In this document: positions 1-7,426 of the stretch, piece by piece
Position numbering within the stretch: the first letter of the stretch is position 1
Layout: each line of letters begins with the position of its first letter
Source: Sciscionella marina DSM 45152
Lineage (GTDB): Bacteria > Actinomycetota > Actinomycetes > Mycobacteriales > Pseudonocardiaceae
NCBI RefSeq assembly: GCF_000379465.1
Contig: NZ_KB905381.1
Coordinates: forward strand, 124,001 to 188,000
Reading direction: 5' to 3'
DNA length: 64,000 nt
The notes under the pieces: generated by a model
The model's database searches: none
What the model saw: only the letters and a program-made list of their open reading frames with translations
What the model was told of the DNA's origin: nothing
Program-made: the position numbers and the translations under genes

Positions 1-359
1 CGAGGTGCGCCCGGAGGCGCGAGCGGGTCGAGTCGAGTTGGTGGGGGTGCTTGCACGGACGGGAGTATTCCTTTGGTGCGCTATTGGCAAGGCGTGCTGA
101 AACGCCCGACCTCGGCGTGCGCATCCACGGCAACGGCGGCAAGACGTCCGGCCCTGGACCTTCAGTGACGACTACCTCGACGGGCGCCGCGACGCGAAAC
201 GTTCGGCCAAAGGCGCTAGCCGCGGTTGCATCAACCAGGCGTACACACCCACGCTCGTCCTGTACCACAGCAAAGGTGGTTGGGTTTGTCACCAGCTGGG
301 CTGTTCCATCTGACGATTGGACCAAGCGCTGTTCGGGTTCGACGCGGTGTGGGCCCGCA
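1..359. other. Unassigned stretch, probably decayed coding sequence
   Basis: No gene could be recognised. The + frame ending at the TGA at 311-313 reads plausibly as coding for its last 50 or so residues. It contains SRGCINQAYTPTLVLYHSKG and then WVCHQLGCSI, with three cysteines near the C-terminus. Continuing upstream in the same frame the composition becomes arginine-rich and unconvincing, which suggests a frameshift near 150-160. It may be the tail of a small secreted or phage-like protein, but this is a guess. It lies just beyond the 3' end of the PadR remnant on the other strand. Confidence 0.25.
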
Positions 360-614
360 TCAGGCATGCTGGTCGTGCTCTGTTGCTGCACGCGCGATCA
401 GCTGGTCTGGATCCCAGTGCAGCGTGCCATCATCGATAGCCTCGAGGGTCCGATCGATCCAAGCGATTTCGGCGTCCTGCATCGCCATGATGTAGTCGTT
501 CTCGATCAGGAAGACGGGCGGCAGGTGCTGTCGCGCACTGCTTGTTCTGTCGGCTTTGCTGGCGAGCTGCTGCGCCAGTTCCTGTCGGCGCTCGCGCAGC
601 AGCCGAGCCCCATA
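360..614 (-). pseudogene. PadR-family regulator, C-terminal remnant
   Basis: The minus-strand reading starting near LLRERRQELAQQL and continuing through PPVFLIENDYIMAMQDAEIAWIDRTL matches the long helical C-terminal (Vir_act_alpha_C) domain of PadR regulators, including the alternating Glu/Ala-rich amphipathic helix and a terminal TLHWDPDQL. About 80 residues remain. The N-terminal winged-helix DNA-binding domain, about 85 residues in the family, is absent. Upstream of about 614 the sequence instead reads as a TetR protein on the opposite strand. The fragment therefore lost its 5' end and promoter and cannot bind DNA. Family assignment rests on helix pattern and spacing, so it is moderate. 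Confidence 0.55.
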
Positions 615-991
615 CCGGACGACGACGCAATGAGCTGGCCCGGCATGCGATCCTGGAGGCGACCACCCGGCTGATGAGCGCTGAGGCGCCGGGGCCACTG
701 ACGGTGCAGGCCATCGACGAGCACGCAGCCCAGCTGCTACGCCAGTTCACGGCGCACCGGCGGGAAGCATTACGCGAACTCCTGGACAAGCACTGCGGCT
801 ACTTCGATCCCGACCTCGACCTCGACCTGCTCGTCGACCAGATATACGGAACTCTCTGGTACCGACTACTGCTCGGGCATGCTTCACTGGACGATACGAC
901 CGCCGGCGCACTCGCCAACACCGTGCTGACCCGCACCACCGACACGGCGACCAAACCAGGCCCGAACCCCGACGACCTCCCAGAAACCTGA
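612..991 (+). pseudogene. TetR-family regulator with truncated N-terminus and missing recognition helix
   Basis: The + reading RRNELARHAILEATTRLMSAE then LTVQAIDEHA matches helices 1-2 of a TetR DNA-binding domain. It jumps directly to AQLLRQFTAHRREALRELLDKHC and the ligand-domain sequence LDLLVDQIYGTLWYRLLLGH. In intact TetR proteins about 50 residues (helix-turn-helix, the KxTIYRWW-type motif, helices 4-5) lie between these parts, so an in-frame deletion has removed the recognition helix. The 5' end is also lost at the junction with the PadR remnant near 612. The open frame has ATG at 542, but its first 20 or so residues are antisense to PadR. If translated, the product should not bind DNA. 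Confidence 0.6.
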
Positions 992-1008
992 GCGTCACAC
1001 CCCGACCT

Positions 1009-2277
1009 TCAGGGGCTGCGTGGGGTTGGCGCTGAATGGCATTCCGGTGGGTGGTTGACGATGGGGTCGTGCCGCTTGCGCGGGAATCCGATGCTGCGAT
1101 GTAGTGCGATGCCGAGCCCGGCTGCGAGGGTCGCGGCGAACGCGAGCAGGATCGGGCTCGACTGCCAGCCGAATGCCGTGGTCAGTGCTGCGAGTGCGGG
1201 TGGTCCCAGGGTCTGTCCGAGAGTGGATCCCTGCAGTAGTGCCCCGACGGTGGCGGCCGCCGCATCCGGGCGCGGTGCCAGTTCTGGGGCGGCGGCGAAC
1301 AGGGTGGAGGGGATCATTCCACCCGCGAAGGACAGTGCGAGGCTTCCCGCATAGCGCAGTGCCAGCGGGGTGCCGGTGGCGTAGATGGCGAAGGCGCTCG
1401 CGGCCATTACGGCGCTGGCGGCCCCGATCAGTACCCACCGCGGCACGCCCCGGCCGCGGAGGAATCCGCCGAGGATGTTTCCTGGGATGTTGACCAGGAT
1501 CGCGGTGGCGGTGAGGATCGCGGCGGTCTTCGGTGGGAGCGCGCCCTGTCGGGTGAGCAGGGTGGGCAGGAACCCGAATACCGCGAGGAACTGGGCAGAA
1601 TAGGAGGCGAATACCACCGTAGCGAACAGGATGCCGCGCGATTTGAGCACGGCGCGGATGGATTCCCGGCGTGCCGGATGGGTGTTCGGCGCGGTGGTAG
1701 ACAGGGATCTGGTCGTGGGGACCAGGAATGCCGCGACCAACACCGGGAGCGTTGCGGCGAGCAGCCAGAGTCCGCGCCAGCCGATCGCATCGATCAGCCA
1801 CGGGCCGACCAGCGTTGTCACCCCCGTTCCGGCGGGAATGAACGCGCTCCATAATCCGAGTACGATGCCGCGCTGCCCGGGCGCGCTGATCCTGACCAGC
1901 AAGGGTGGCACCGACAGTGCGGTGGCCGTGAAGCCGACGCCTTCGCCGAGCCGGGAGAGCAACAGCACCGAGACGTTCTCGGCGAACGCGCCGATGCCGC
2001 TGCCCGCCGCGGTCAGGAGGAGACCGGCAAGCAGGGCGCGTCGGTGCCCGATGCGGTCGATGACAGCACCGAGCGCGAGTCCGCCGAGGGCACCGGCGAT
2101 GCTGACCGCGGACAGCACCCAGCTGCCACTGGTCAGTGAGAGCCGGAGATCCGCGGTGACCGCGGGCAGGGCGGCCACGGCCTTGCCCACCTGCACGGCC
2201 ACCGTGATCCCCGCTGAGGTCAGAGCGAGCACCAGAGCCCAGGAAGTCGGCTTCGTCACGCGGTTGCCGCCGCTCAT
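1009..2277 (-). CDS. MFS transporter, CynX/NimT-like drug or anion exporter
   Basis: A 422-residue major facilitator superfamily permease with 12 predicted membrane helices. Loop 2-3 carries the MFS signature GAVIDRIGHRRALLAGLLLT, and a second half-repeat follows the central hydrophilic loop (TTRSLSTTAPNTHPARRES). Substrate cannot be told; it lacks a recognisable sugar or peptide signature and resembles the CynX/NimT-type group that exports small molecules. The start is ATG at 2277, whose A is shared with the TGA of the upstream FMN-reductase remnant (TGATG), so the two were translationally coupled. An in-frame upstream extension is the antisense shadow of that remnant. Confidence 0.85.
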   Translation of the reverse strand: MSGGNRVTKPTSWALVLALTSAGITVAVQVGKAVAALPAVTADLRLSLTSGSWVLSAVSIAGALGGLALGAVIDRIGHRRALLAGLLLTAAGSGIGAFAENVSVLLLSRLGEGVGFTATALSVPPLLVRISAPGQRGIVLGLWSAFIPAGTGVTTLVGPWLIDAIGWRGLWLLAATLPVLVAAFLVPTTRSLSTTAPNTHPARRESIRAVLKSRGILFATVVFASYSAQFLAVFGFLPTLLTRQGALPPKTAAILTATAILVNIPGNILGGFLRGRGVPRWVLIGAASAVMAASAFAIYATGTPLALRYAGSLALSFAGGMIPSTLFAAAPELAPRPDAAAATVGALLQGSTLGQTLGPPALAALTTAFGWQSSPILLAFAATLAAGLGIALHRSIGFPRKRHDPIVNHPPECHSAPTPRSP

Positions 2278-2508
2278 CACGCGGTCCTGACCAGCTCGCG
2301 CGAGTTGTCCGCGGTCGCGGCGACCTGTGCGAACCATCGGCCGAGTTCCGCGCGCAGGCCGTGGTCCGGGGTTCCGGCGAGCCGCTCGTGCGCCAGCGAC
2401 ACCGTGAGTTGTTCCCCGATCAGTCGGGCGCCGGACAGATCGAGGGTTCTGCGCAGCTCGGCCTGGGCCCACGCGGCGCCACAACCTGGGCCGACTATTG
2501 GCTGCGCG
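2277..2508 (-). pseudogene. NADPH-dependent FMN reductase, C-terminal remnant
   Basis: The minus frame ending at TGA 2277-2279 reads GPGCGAAWAQAELRRTLDLS, then GARLIGEQLTVSLAHERL and LRAELGRWFAQVAATADN. This is the standard C-terminal third of NAD(P)H-dependent FMN (quinone/azo) reductases, in which a GG-x-AxxxLR helix follows the flavin-binding core. About 77 residues remain of a family usually 180-200 long. The N-terminal Rossmann-like flavodoxin fold with the GSxR phosphate loop is missing, cut near 2508 next to transposase debris. Its stop overlaps the MFS start, so reductase and exporter were once an operon, as in redox-stress or quinone-detoxification pairs. Confidence 0.6.
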
Positions 2509-2709
2509 ACAACCCACCAGCTCCCGGGGCATGAGAACCACCGGAGTCCGATGAGGACCGCGTGCCTTGCGAACCGGCGGTCAGCTCGAAACGATGGCCA
2601 TCGGCATCGTCGCCCATTCCGGAATCGCGTTCACCTCACCATCACGCCCCGAACCCGCGAGCAGACCGAGGACACCACCGCCACGCGGTCACCGGAAGAC
2701 ACCTCGCAG

Positions 2710-2926
2710 TGTCCGGACGTGAGTGTGGATACTGTCCGGAAGTGGCGCAAACGCTTCTGCCGCAACGGGATCGCGGGGCCGGCCGACCAGCCCCGCCGCC
2801 GTGGTCACCGAGGTCAAGGCCCTGGCCGGTGAGCTACCCGCTCGCATCTATGTGCCGCTGGCACGGTGGAGCTGCCCAGAGTTGGCCGATGAAGCTGTGG
2901 CTCGTGGGATCGTCGAACTCAGGTAA
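2710..2926 (+). pseudogene. IS630-family transposase remnant (frameshifted)
   Basis: Two frames together give an HTH segment, DVSVDTVRKWRKRFCRNGIA with a following GPADQPRRRG, and then VVTEVKALAGELPARIYVPL with ARWSCPELADEAVARGIVEL. Both are characteristic of IS630-type transposase N-termini, where a helix-turn-helix is followed by a Pro/Arg linker and a second domain. A frameshift lies near 2800. The DDE catalytic core is absent; the fragment ends at 2926 inside the last codons of the kynureninase gene on the other strand. No terminal inverted repeats could be matched. Confidence 0.6.
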
Positions 2927-4151
2927 CAAGGAGACGCTCGGTGTACTCGGGCAGGTTCCAGGATCGGGTCCGCAGTACGTCGAGCAGTTGGGTGGCCGCG
3001 TCGTAGACGTCGACGTAGCGCAGATACGACGGTGCGAATCCGAAACGGAGCACATCGGGTTCACGGAAATCGCCGATGACACCTCGATCGATCAGCGCCC
3101 GGATGATCGCGTACGCGTCCGGATGGGTCAGCGATATCTGGCTTCCCCGGAGGTGTTCCTGAGTCGGCGTCAGCATATCGAGTCCGCTATCGACGAGGAG
3201 TTCGGCGAACATCCGCGTCATCCGTAGGCTCTTGGCGCGGATCTCGTCGATCTCGACCTGATCCCATACGTCGAGGGCGCCTTCGAGGGCGACCATGGAC
3301 AGTACGGCGGGCGTTCCGACTCGCAGCCGGTCGATTCCTTGGTGTGGCTGGTATTCGGTACTGAACGAGAACGGTGTCGCGTGCCCGTTCCATCCCGTCA
3401 GTGGTTGCTCGATGTGGTCGAGGTGGCGGTGGGCCACATAAATGAACGCCGGTGATCCGGGGCCCCCGTTGAGATATTTGTAGGTGCACCCGACAGCGAT
3501 GTCGACCGTGGAAGCGTCCAGTACGACTGGGAGTGCGCCTGCGCTGTGGCAGAGGTCCCATATCGCCAGAGCGCCGGCGGCATGGATCATGCCGGTCAAC
3601 GCGGGCATGTCCAGCAGCGTCCCGGTGCGGAAGTCGACGTGGCCGAGTACGACGGCCGCCACGTCCTTGGTGAGCTCCTGTTCGAGTTCCGAGCTGTCGT
3701 CGATGAGCCGGATCCGCGTATCCGGCACTGCCCGTGCGGCACCGGTGGCGATGTAGATGTCGGTGGGGAACGCTTGGCGTTCCACGAGGATTGTGTGGCG
3801 CCCCGGCCGCAGTCGCGCAGCGGCGACGATCGCCTTGTAGAGATTCACGGAGGTCGAGTCGGTGATGACGGTCTGACCGGGGGCGGCGCCGAGGAGTCCG
3901 CCGATACGGTCGCCGAGAGATCGAGGTTTGGTGAACCAGCACGCGCCGTTCCAGCTGCGGATCAGCTGCCTGCCCCATTCGAGGGCGAGCGTGTTCTCGA
4001 CGCGCTCTCGAGCACGTCTCGGCATGGCACCGAGGGAATTCCCGTCGAGATAGACGAGATCGGTGGGAAGCTCGAATTCCTGGCGTACCGATGCCAGTGG
4101 GTCCTGGGCGTCCCAGCGTTGACAGCTTTGTCTGCTGATGTGGTGCGGCAT
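2919..4151 (-). CDS. kynU: Kynureninase
   Basis: A 410-residue PLP enzyme (fold type I) that cleaves L-kynurenine to anthranilate and L-alanine in tryptophan catabolism. Diagnostic features are YLDGNSLGAMPRRA near the N-terminus, the loop SWNGACWFTKPRSLGDRIG, the phosphate-pocket stretch TDSTSVNLYK, the PLP-contacting WDLCHSAGALPV, and the Schiff-base lysine in GCTYKYLNGGPGSPAF. Length is typical (400-420). The ATG at 4151 has GGAG about 8 nt upstream. It is the last gene of the minus-strand operon, 100 nt after tryptophan 2,3-dioxygenase; the gap is larger than elsewhere in the operon and could hold an internal signal. No kynurenine formamidase or kynurenine 3-monooxygenase is next to it, so anthranilate is the likely product. 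Confidence 0.93.
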   Translation of the reverse strand: MPHHISRQSCQRWDAQDPLASVRQEFELPTDLVYLDGNSLGAMPRRARERVENTLALEWGRQLIRSWNGACWFTKPRSLGDRIGGLLGAAPGQTVITDSTSVNLYKAIVAAARLRPGRHTILVERQAFPTDIYIATGAARAVPDTRIRLIDDSSELEQELTKDVAAVVLGHVDFRTGTLLDMPALTGMIHAAGALAIWDLCHSAGALPVVLDASTVDIAVGCTYKYLNGGPGSPAFIYVAHRHLDHIEQPLTGWNGHATPFSFSTEYQPHQGIDRLRVGTPAVLSMVALEGALDVWDQVEIDEIRAKSLRMTRMFAELLVDSGLDMLTPTQEHLRGSQISLTHPDAYAIIRALIDRGVIGDFREPDVLRFGFAPSYLRYVDVYDAATQLLDVLRTRSWNLPEYTERLLVT

Positions 4152-4251
4152 TGGTCTTTCTCCGTAATGAGGGGTCTTCTGCCTGAAGGGACAGGCTGCT
4201 CTGGCAGCGCAGTACGGGAGGCTGTCGGTCTCGTGACCGACGGCATCCGCG

Positions 4252-5103
4252 TCAGGAGCCGATCATCGTTCGTACGGTGTAGAGCTCAGGAAAGAAGGTC
4301 AGGTCCAGAGCACGTTCCAGGAACGCGGCACCACTGCTTCCGCCGGTGCCCTTCTTGAAGCCGATCGTGCGCCGCACCGTACGAAGGTGGCGGAAACGCC
4401 AGAGTTGGAAGGCGTCCTCCAAATCGACCAGATCCTCGCACACCGCGTACTCGACCCAGTAGCTCCCGGAGTCGTCGTAGATCCGGGCGAAGACCGGAAT
4501 GAGATCTTCGCGCTCGGTCCAGGACCGGCGGACATCTCGGTTCCGTATTTCAGCGGGGACCGCGTGTCCACGCCGAGCGAGGAACCCCAGGAAAGAGTCG
4601 TAGACCGAATCGGAGTCCAGTACCTCAGTCAGTCTACGGTGGAGTTCAGGGTCCGCTTCGAACACTCGGAGAGTATCGGCGTTCTTGTTCCCCAGGATGA
4701 ACTCCACGGCCCGGTACTGATAGGACTGAAAGCCGGATGCCGATGCCAGGAAACCGCGCAGCTGCAGGTACTCGCTCGGGGTCAGGGTGTTGAGAACCGA
4801 CCACTGTTCGGCGAGCGTGCGGAGGATGTGCTTCACGCGAGCCAGCGATTTGCGTGCCCGGCTGGCGTCGTCGGCGTCGAAGTACTCGCGCACACGGAGC
4901 AGTTCGTGCCATAGCAGTTTGAACCACAGCTCCGTGGTCTGGTGCGCGATGATGAACAACAACTCGTCCGGATGCTCGGGTCGGCTGATGGGCCGCTGCG
5001 CCGAGAGCAGGCGCTCCAGCTCCAGGTACGAGCCGTAATCCATCTTCGTCCGGAAGTCGAGTTCCATCCCGTCTTCTACCGGCCGTTCACCATTGTCGAT
5101 CAT
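4252..5103 (-). CDS. kynA: Tryptophan 2,3-dioxygenase
   Basis: A 283-residue heme dioxygenase that opens the indole ring of L-tryptophan to N-formylkynurenine. The family motifs are present: MDYGSYLELERLLSAQRP, ELLFIIAHQTTELWFKLLWH with the substrate-side His, the SGFQSYQYR loop, and RRTIGFKKGTGGSSG near the C-terminus that closes over the substrate. A distal heme-ligand His is available in LWRFRHLRTV. Length matches bacterial homotetrameric TDO. ATG at 5103 overlaps the stop of the preceding racemase-like gene by four bases (ATGA). Together with kynureninase it gives Trp to anthranilate if a formamidase acts; none is encoded nearby, so another hydrolase or spontaneous hydrolysis must supply that step. 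Confidence 0.95.
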   Translation of the reverse strand: MIDNGERPVEDGMELDFRTKMDYGSYLELERLLSAQRPISRPEHPDELLFIIAHQTTELWFKLLWHELLRVREYFDADDASRARKSLARVKHILRTLAEQWSVLNTLTPSEYLQLRGFLASASGFQSYQYRAVEFILGNKNADTLRVFEADPELHRRLTEVLDSDSVYDSFLGFLARRGHAVPAEIRNRDVRRSWTEREDLIPVFARIYDDSGSYWVEYAVCEDLVDLEDAFQLWRFRHLRTVRRTIGFKKGTGGSSGAAFLERALDLTFFPELYTVRTMIGS

Positions 5104-5813
5104 TTGGCTGCCACTCCCACGGTATCGGCGGCAGAGAAGCGCTCCTGCTCGGTACCCACCAGCCAGTGGATCTGATCCATGGCGTCCCACACTGGAAGAC
5201 CGGTCGCCGCTCGGAGGGCGGCACTGTACGGAGGCAGGTTGGCGCACTCGCTCAGCAGGGCACCGACCGGTTCCGCTACGAGGACCTCGCGCACGCACGC
5301 GAGGACTTCCTGCTCGATCAGCCGGGCTTCGGGTGAGTTCTCGTTTTCCGTCAACGAGGGAAGGAAGTGCCGGGTTCCGGAAAGATCGATGACGGCGAGT
5401 CGCTTCAGCTGCTCGGCACGTACCCCGGCGCTGATGATCCGGTGTGGAGTCAGCAGCCTTGCCATCGCAGTCACGACACCGATCTTCTGCCCGGGCGGCA
5501 GGAGCGCCAGCAGTGCAGGCAGCTGCAACAGCGCCGAGGTGATCACCGGCACGTTCAGGTACCGGGACAGCGATGCCTGCACGGCGGTCAACAGCCCGCA
5601 GGTCGTTGTGATCACCATGGCACCCCGGTGGACCAGGGTCTGTCCGGCCCGGCGCAGCGCGGGCAGCATCTCGTGCTCACGGCCCTCGAATACCTGCCGC
5701 ATCGTCGCGTCCTCGGCGACTTCGAATTCGACGGGGCCAGCGAAACTCGCGGCACAGCCGACATCCCCGGGGATCCGTTCCTGTCGGCCACCGATCACGA
5801 TCACGCCGATCAT
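5100..5813 (-). CDS. Aspartate/glutamate/hydantoin racemase-like protein
   Basis: A 237-residue member of the Asp/Glu racemase superfamily, cofactor-independent enzymes that use two cysteines as acid and base. The first cysteine is in MVITTTCGLLTAVQ and the second in GALLSECANLPPYS, the latter matching the ECxxLPPY motif of the hydantoin/aspartate branch. Family members include aspartate racemase, hydantoin racemase, maleate isomerase and arylmalonate decarboxylase, so racemisation, isomerisation or decarboxylation are all possible. It sits between LLM oxidoreductase and tryptophan dioxygenase with ATGA overlaps at both ends. ATG at 5813 gives MIGVIVIGGRQERIPG, a normal first strand. The substrate is unknown; a tryptophan-pathway acid is a reasonable inference. 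Confidence 0.75.
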   Translation of the reverse strand: MIGVIVIGGRQERIPGDVGCAASFAGPVEFEVAEDATMRQVFEGREHEMLPALRRAGQTLVHRGAMVITTTCGLLTAVQASLSRYLNVPVITSALLQLPALLALLPPGQKIGVVTAMARLLTPHRIISAGVRAEQLKRLAVIDLSGTRHFLPSLTENENSPEARLIEQEVLACVREVLVAEPVGALLSECANLPPYSAALRAATGLPVWDAMDQIHWLVGTEQERFSAADTVGVAAK

Positions 5814-6859
5814 CGTTGCCTCCCCACGGCATCGACGTGGAACGAGGAGCGCAGTACCGGAAGTACCTGCTTGCCGAGCAGCGCCATCGCCTCGGACGAG
5901 TCTGTGCCCATCGGCGGGCCGAACGAGAGATGACGCGCACCCGCTTCGATCAGCGTCGCGCACTGTTCGATCACTTCGGCCGCACCGCCCACCACGCCGA
6001 GCTCGAGCATCGTCGAGGAGGACAGCACCATCCCGATCGCGGCATCCTCGTCTCCGTCCAGCATCAGCGCCTGCGTGCGGGCGAACTCTTCCGGATCGAG
6101 CCCGTTGGCGAGGAGCACGTCCGTGCTCAGCGAGCCGCTGTAGTGGGCGATATGTCGAGCCAACAATCGACGTGCGATGGTGGGATCGGGGTCGATCGAA
6201 CACCACAGGCAACCGGCGATGTCGATCTCATCAACGGACCGGCCCACCTCGGCCGCTCCAGCTCGGATCTGTTCCATCGACCGGTAGACCTGCCGCGGGG
6301 GCAGGCACAGCGGCAGGGCACCGTCGGCGTAGCGCCCGGTCATCGCCAGCATCCGGGGACCCATCGCACCGACGTAGATCGGAACCGGACGTGGTTGCTG
6401 GATCCGCGCCTGCTCGGCCCAACAATCCCCGGCCCCGGGAACGCCGGCGGGGCTGCGCCCATTGGTCAGTTCCCGGACGGCGATGACCGCCTGCCTGGTT
6501 CGCACGACCGGTTTGGCAGGGGTCAACCCTGCCCATCCGAAAAAGACATCCGAGCCGGCACCGAGGCCGAGAATGAATCGGTCCCCGGAGAGTTCTTGAA
6601 ACCCGGAAGCGATCTGCGCGATCTGCGCCGGGTGGATCGATACCGGGTCCAGCACTCCGGCACCGACCTTGATCCGGCTGGTGGACAGCAGCATCGAAGC
6701 CAGCCCGGCGATCCCAGGGGGCCCGAAAATGTCGTTGCCGGACCACACCTGGTCGAATCCCGCCTCCTCGGCTTCCACCGCCCGGGCCGTCAGCCCGCGG
6801 GTCCCGTGGCCGGCGGCGCCCACCCGGACACTCAGCACGAGATCACCGTCCATGTTCAT
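5810..6859 (-). CDS. LLM-class flavin-dependent oxidoreductase
   Basis: A 349-residue TIM-barrel protein of the luciferase-like monooxygenase superfamily, using FMN or F420. Typical landmarks are EAEEAGFDQVWSGND near the N-terminus, the central ELSGDRFILGLGAG, and the C-terminal GARHLSFGPPMGTDSSEAM phosphate-binding region. The IYVGAMGPRMLAMTGRYADG strand is like F420-dependent reductases (MER type) and lactone monooxygenases. F420 use is plausible in an actinomycete but not proven. The 5' end overlaps the TIGR04076 gene by 17 nt, with ATG at 6859 or 6853 both possible behind GGAAGGGG; the 3' end overlaps the racemase by ATGA. It probably acts on an intermediate of the same tryptophan-linked pathway. 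Confidence 0.8.
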   Translation of the reverse strand: MNMDGDLVLSVRVGAAGHGTRGLTARAVEAEEAGFDQVWSGNDIFGPPGIAGLASMLLSTSRIKVGAGVLDPVSIHPAQIAQIASGFQELSGDRFILGLGAGSDVFFGWAGLTPAKPVVRTRQAVIAVRELTNGRSPAGVPGAGDCWAEQARIQQPRPVPIYVGAMGPRMLAMTGRYADGALPLCLPPRQVYRSMEQIRAGAAEVGRSVDEIDIAGCLWCSIDPDPTIARRLLARHIAHYSGSLSTDVLLANGLDPEEFARTQALMLDGDEDAAIGMVLSSSTMLELGVVGGAAEVIEQCATLIEAGARHLSFGPPMGTDSSEAMALLGKQVLPVLRSSFHVDAVGRQR

Positions 6860-7133
6860 CCACCCCTTCCGGGAGATGACGCATCCGCATAACGAGGTTC
6901 TCGGGCGGGTCGGGGCAGGCGATCAGCGGTTGCTCAGACGCCCAGTCCTGCAGTGTCATGTCGTTTTCACGGCCGGCCATCGCATTGGCCACAGCAGCGA
7001 TCGCGTAGAAGCAGAATCCCCGCCCCTGCGGCAGTGACAGCTCGCCCCCATGGATGTCGAAGCGATCTCCGACCGACATGCCACAGGCCGAGTAGTTCAT
7101 CGCCTCCACTGTGCATCGAATCCGGCCGGTCAC
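6843..7133 (-). CDS. TIGR04076 family protein (first of a tandem pair, downstream copy)
   Basis: A 96-residue small protein of the uncharacterised TIGR04076 family. It shows the family pattern: an early Cys in NYSACGMSVGDRFDI, then the aromatic FCFYAIAAVANAMAG core, a Trp (LQDWASEQPLIAC) and the closing ACPDPPENLVMRMRH. No catalytic function is established for the family. Start GTG at 7133 overlaps the stop of the preceding paralogue (GTGA), and its 3' end overlaps the LLM gene. With the gene upstream it forms a pair of divergent paralogues inside one operon, which suggests a heterodimer or two related roles, for example metal or cofactor binding via the Cys and Asp residues. Confidence 0.7.
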   Translation of the reverse strand: MTGRIRCTVEAMNYSACGMSVGDRFDIHGGELSLPQGRGFCFYAIAAVANAMAGRENDMTLQDWASEQPLIACPDPPENLVMRMRHLPEGVDEHGR

Positions 7134-7426
7134 GATGGCTCCCCAGCGGCGCCGGGACGGTCCATCGAGAGCAGGACGCGCTCATATGGATCCGGGCAGC
7201 ACACGAATGGCTTGCGTTCCAGCCAATGTTCGGCCGAATGGTTTTCCATCCGGGAGGTCAACAGCGGTATCGCGGCCATCATCGCCTGCAAACAGAACGG
7301 ACGTCCGCTCGGAATCCGCAGTTCCGGCCCCACCACGTCGAAGTAATCACCTTCGGCGAGCCCACATCGGGTCGTACCGGCCTGGACAACCCGGACCCGG
7401 AGCACGTCGCCATTGTTCCGGGTCAT
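7130..7426 (-). CDS. TIGR04076 family protein (upstream copy)
   Basis: A 98-residue paralogue of the next gene. It has the same layout: TTRCGLAEGDYFDVVGPELR, FCLQAMMAAIPLL, HWLERKPFVCCPDPYERVLL. The Cys-Gly, Gly-Asp-x-Phe and Cys-Pro-Asp-Pro elements are common to both copies, while the rest is well diverged, so this is not a recent duplication. ATG at 7426 overlaps the stop of the flavin monooxygenase gene by ATGA; a longer in-frame reading to 7603 is antisense or out-of-frame to the monooxygenase and was rejected. Function is unknown; the context is oxidative metabolism of tryptophan-derived or other aromatic compounds. Confidence 0.7.
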   Translation of the reverse strand: MTRNNGDVLRVRVVQAGTTRCGLAEGDYFDVVGPELRIPSGRPFCLQAMMAAIPLLTSRMENHSAEHWLERKPFVCCPDPYERVLLSMDRPGAAGEPS

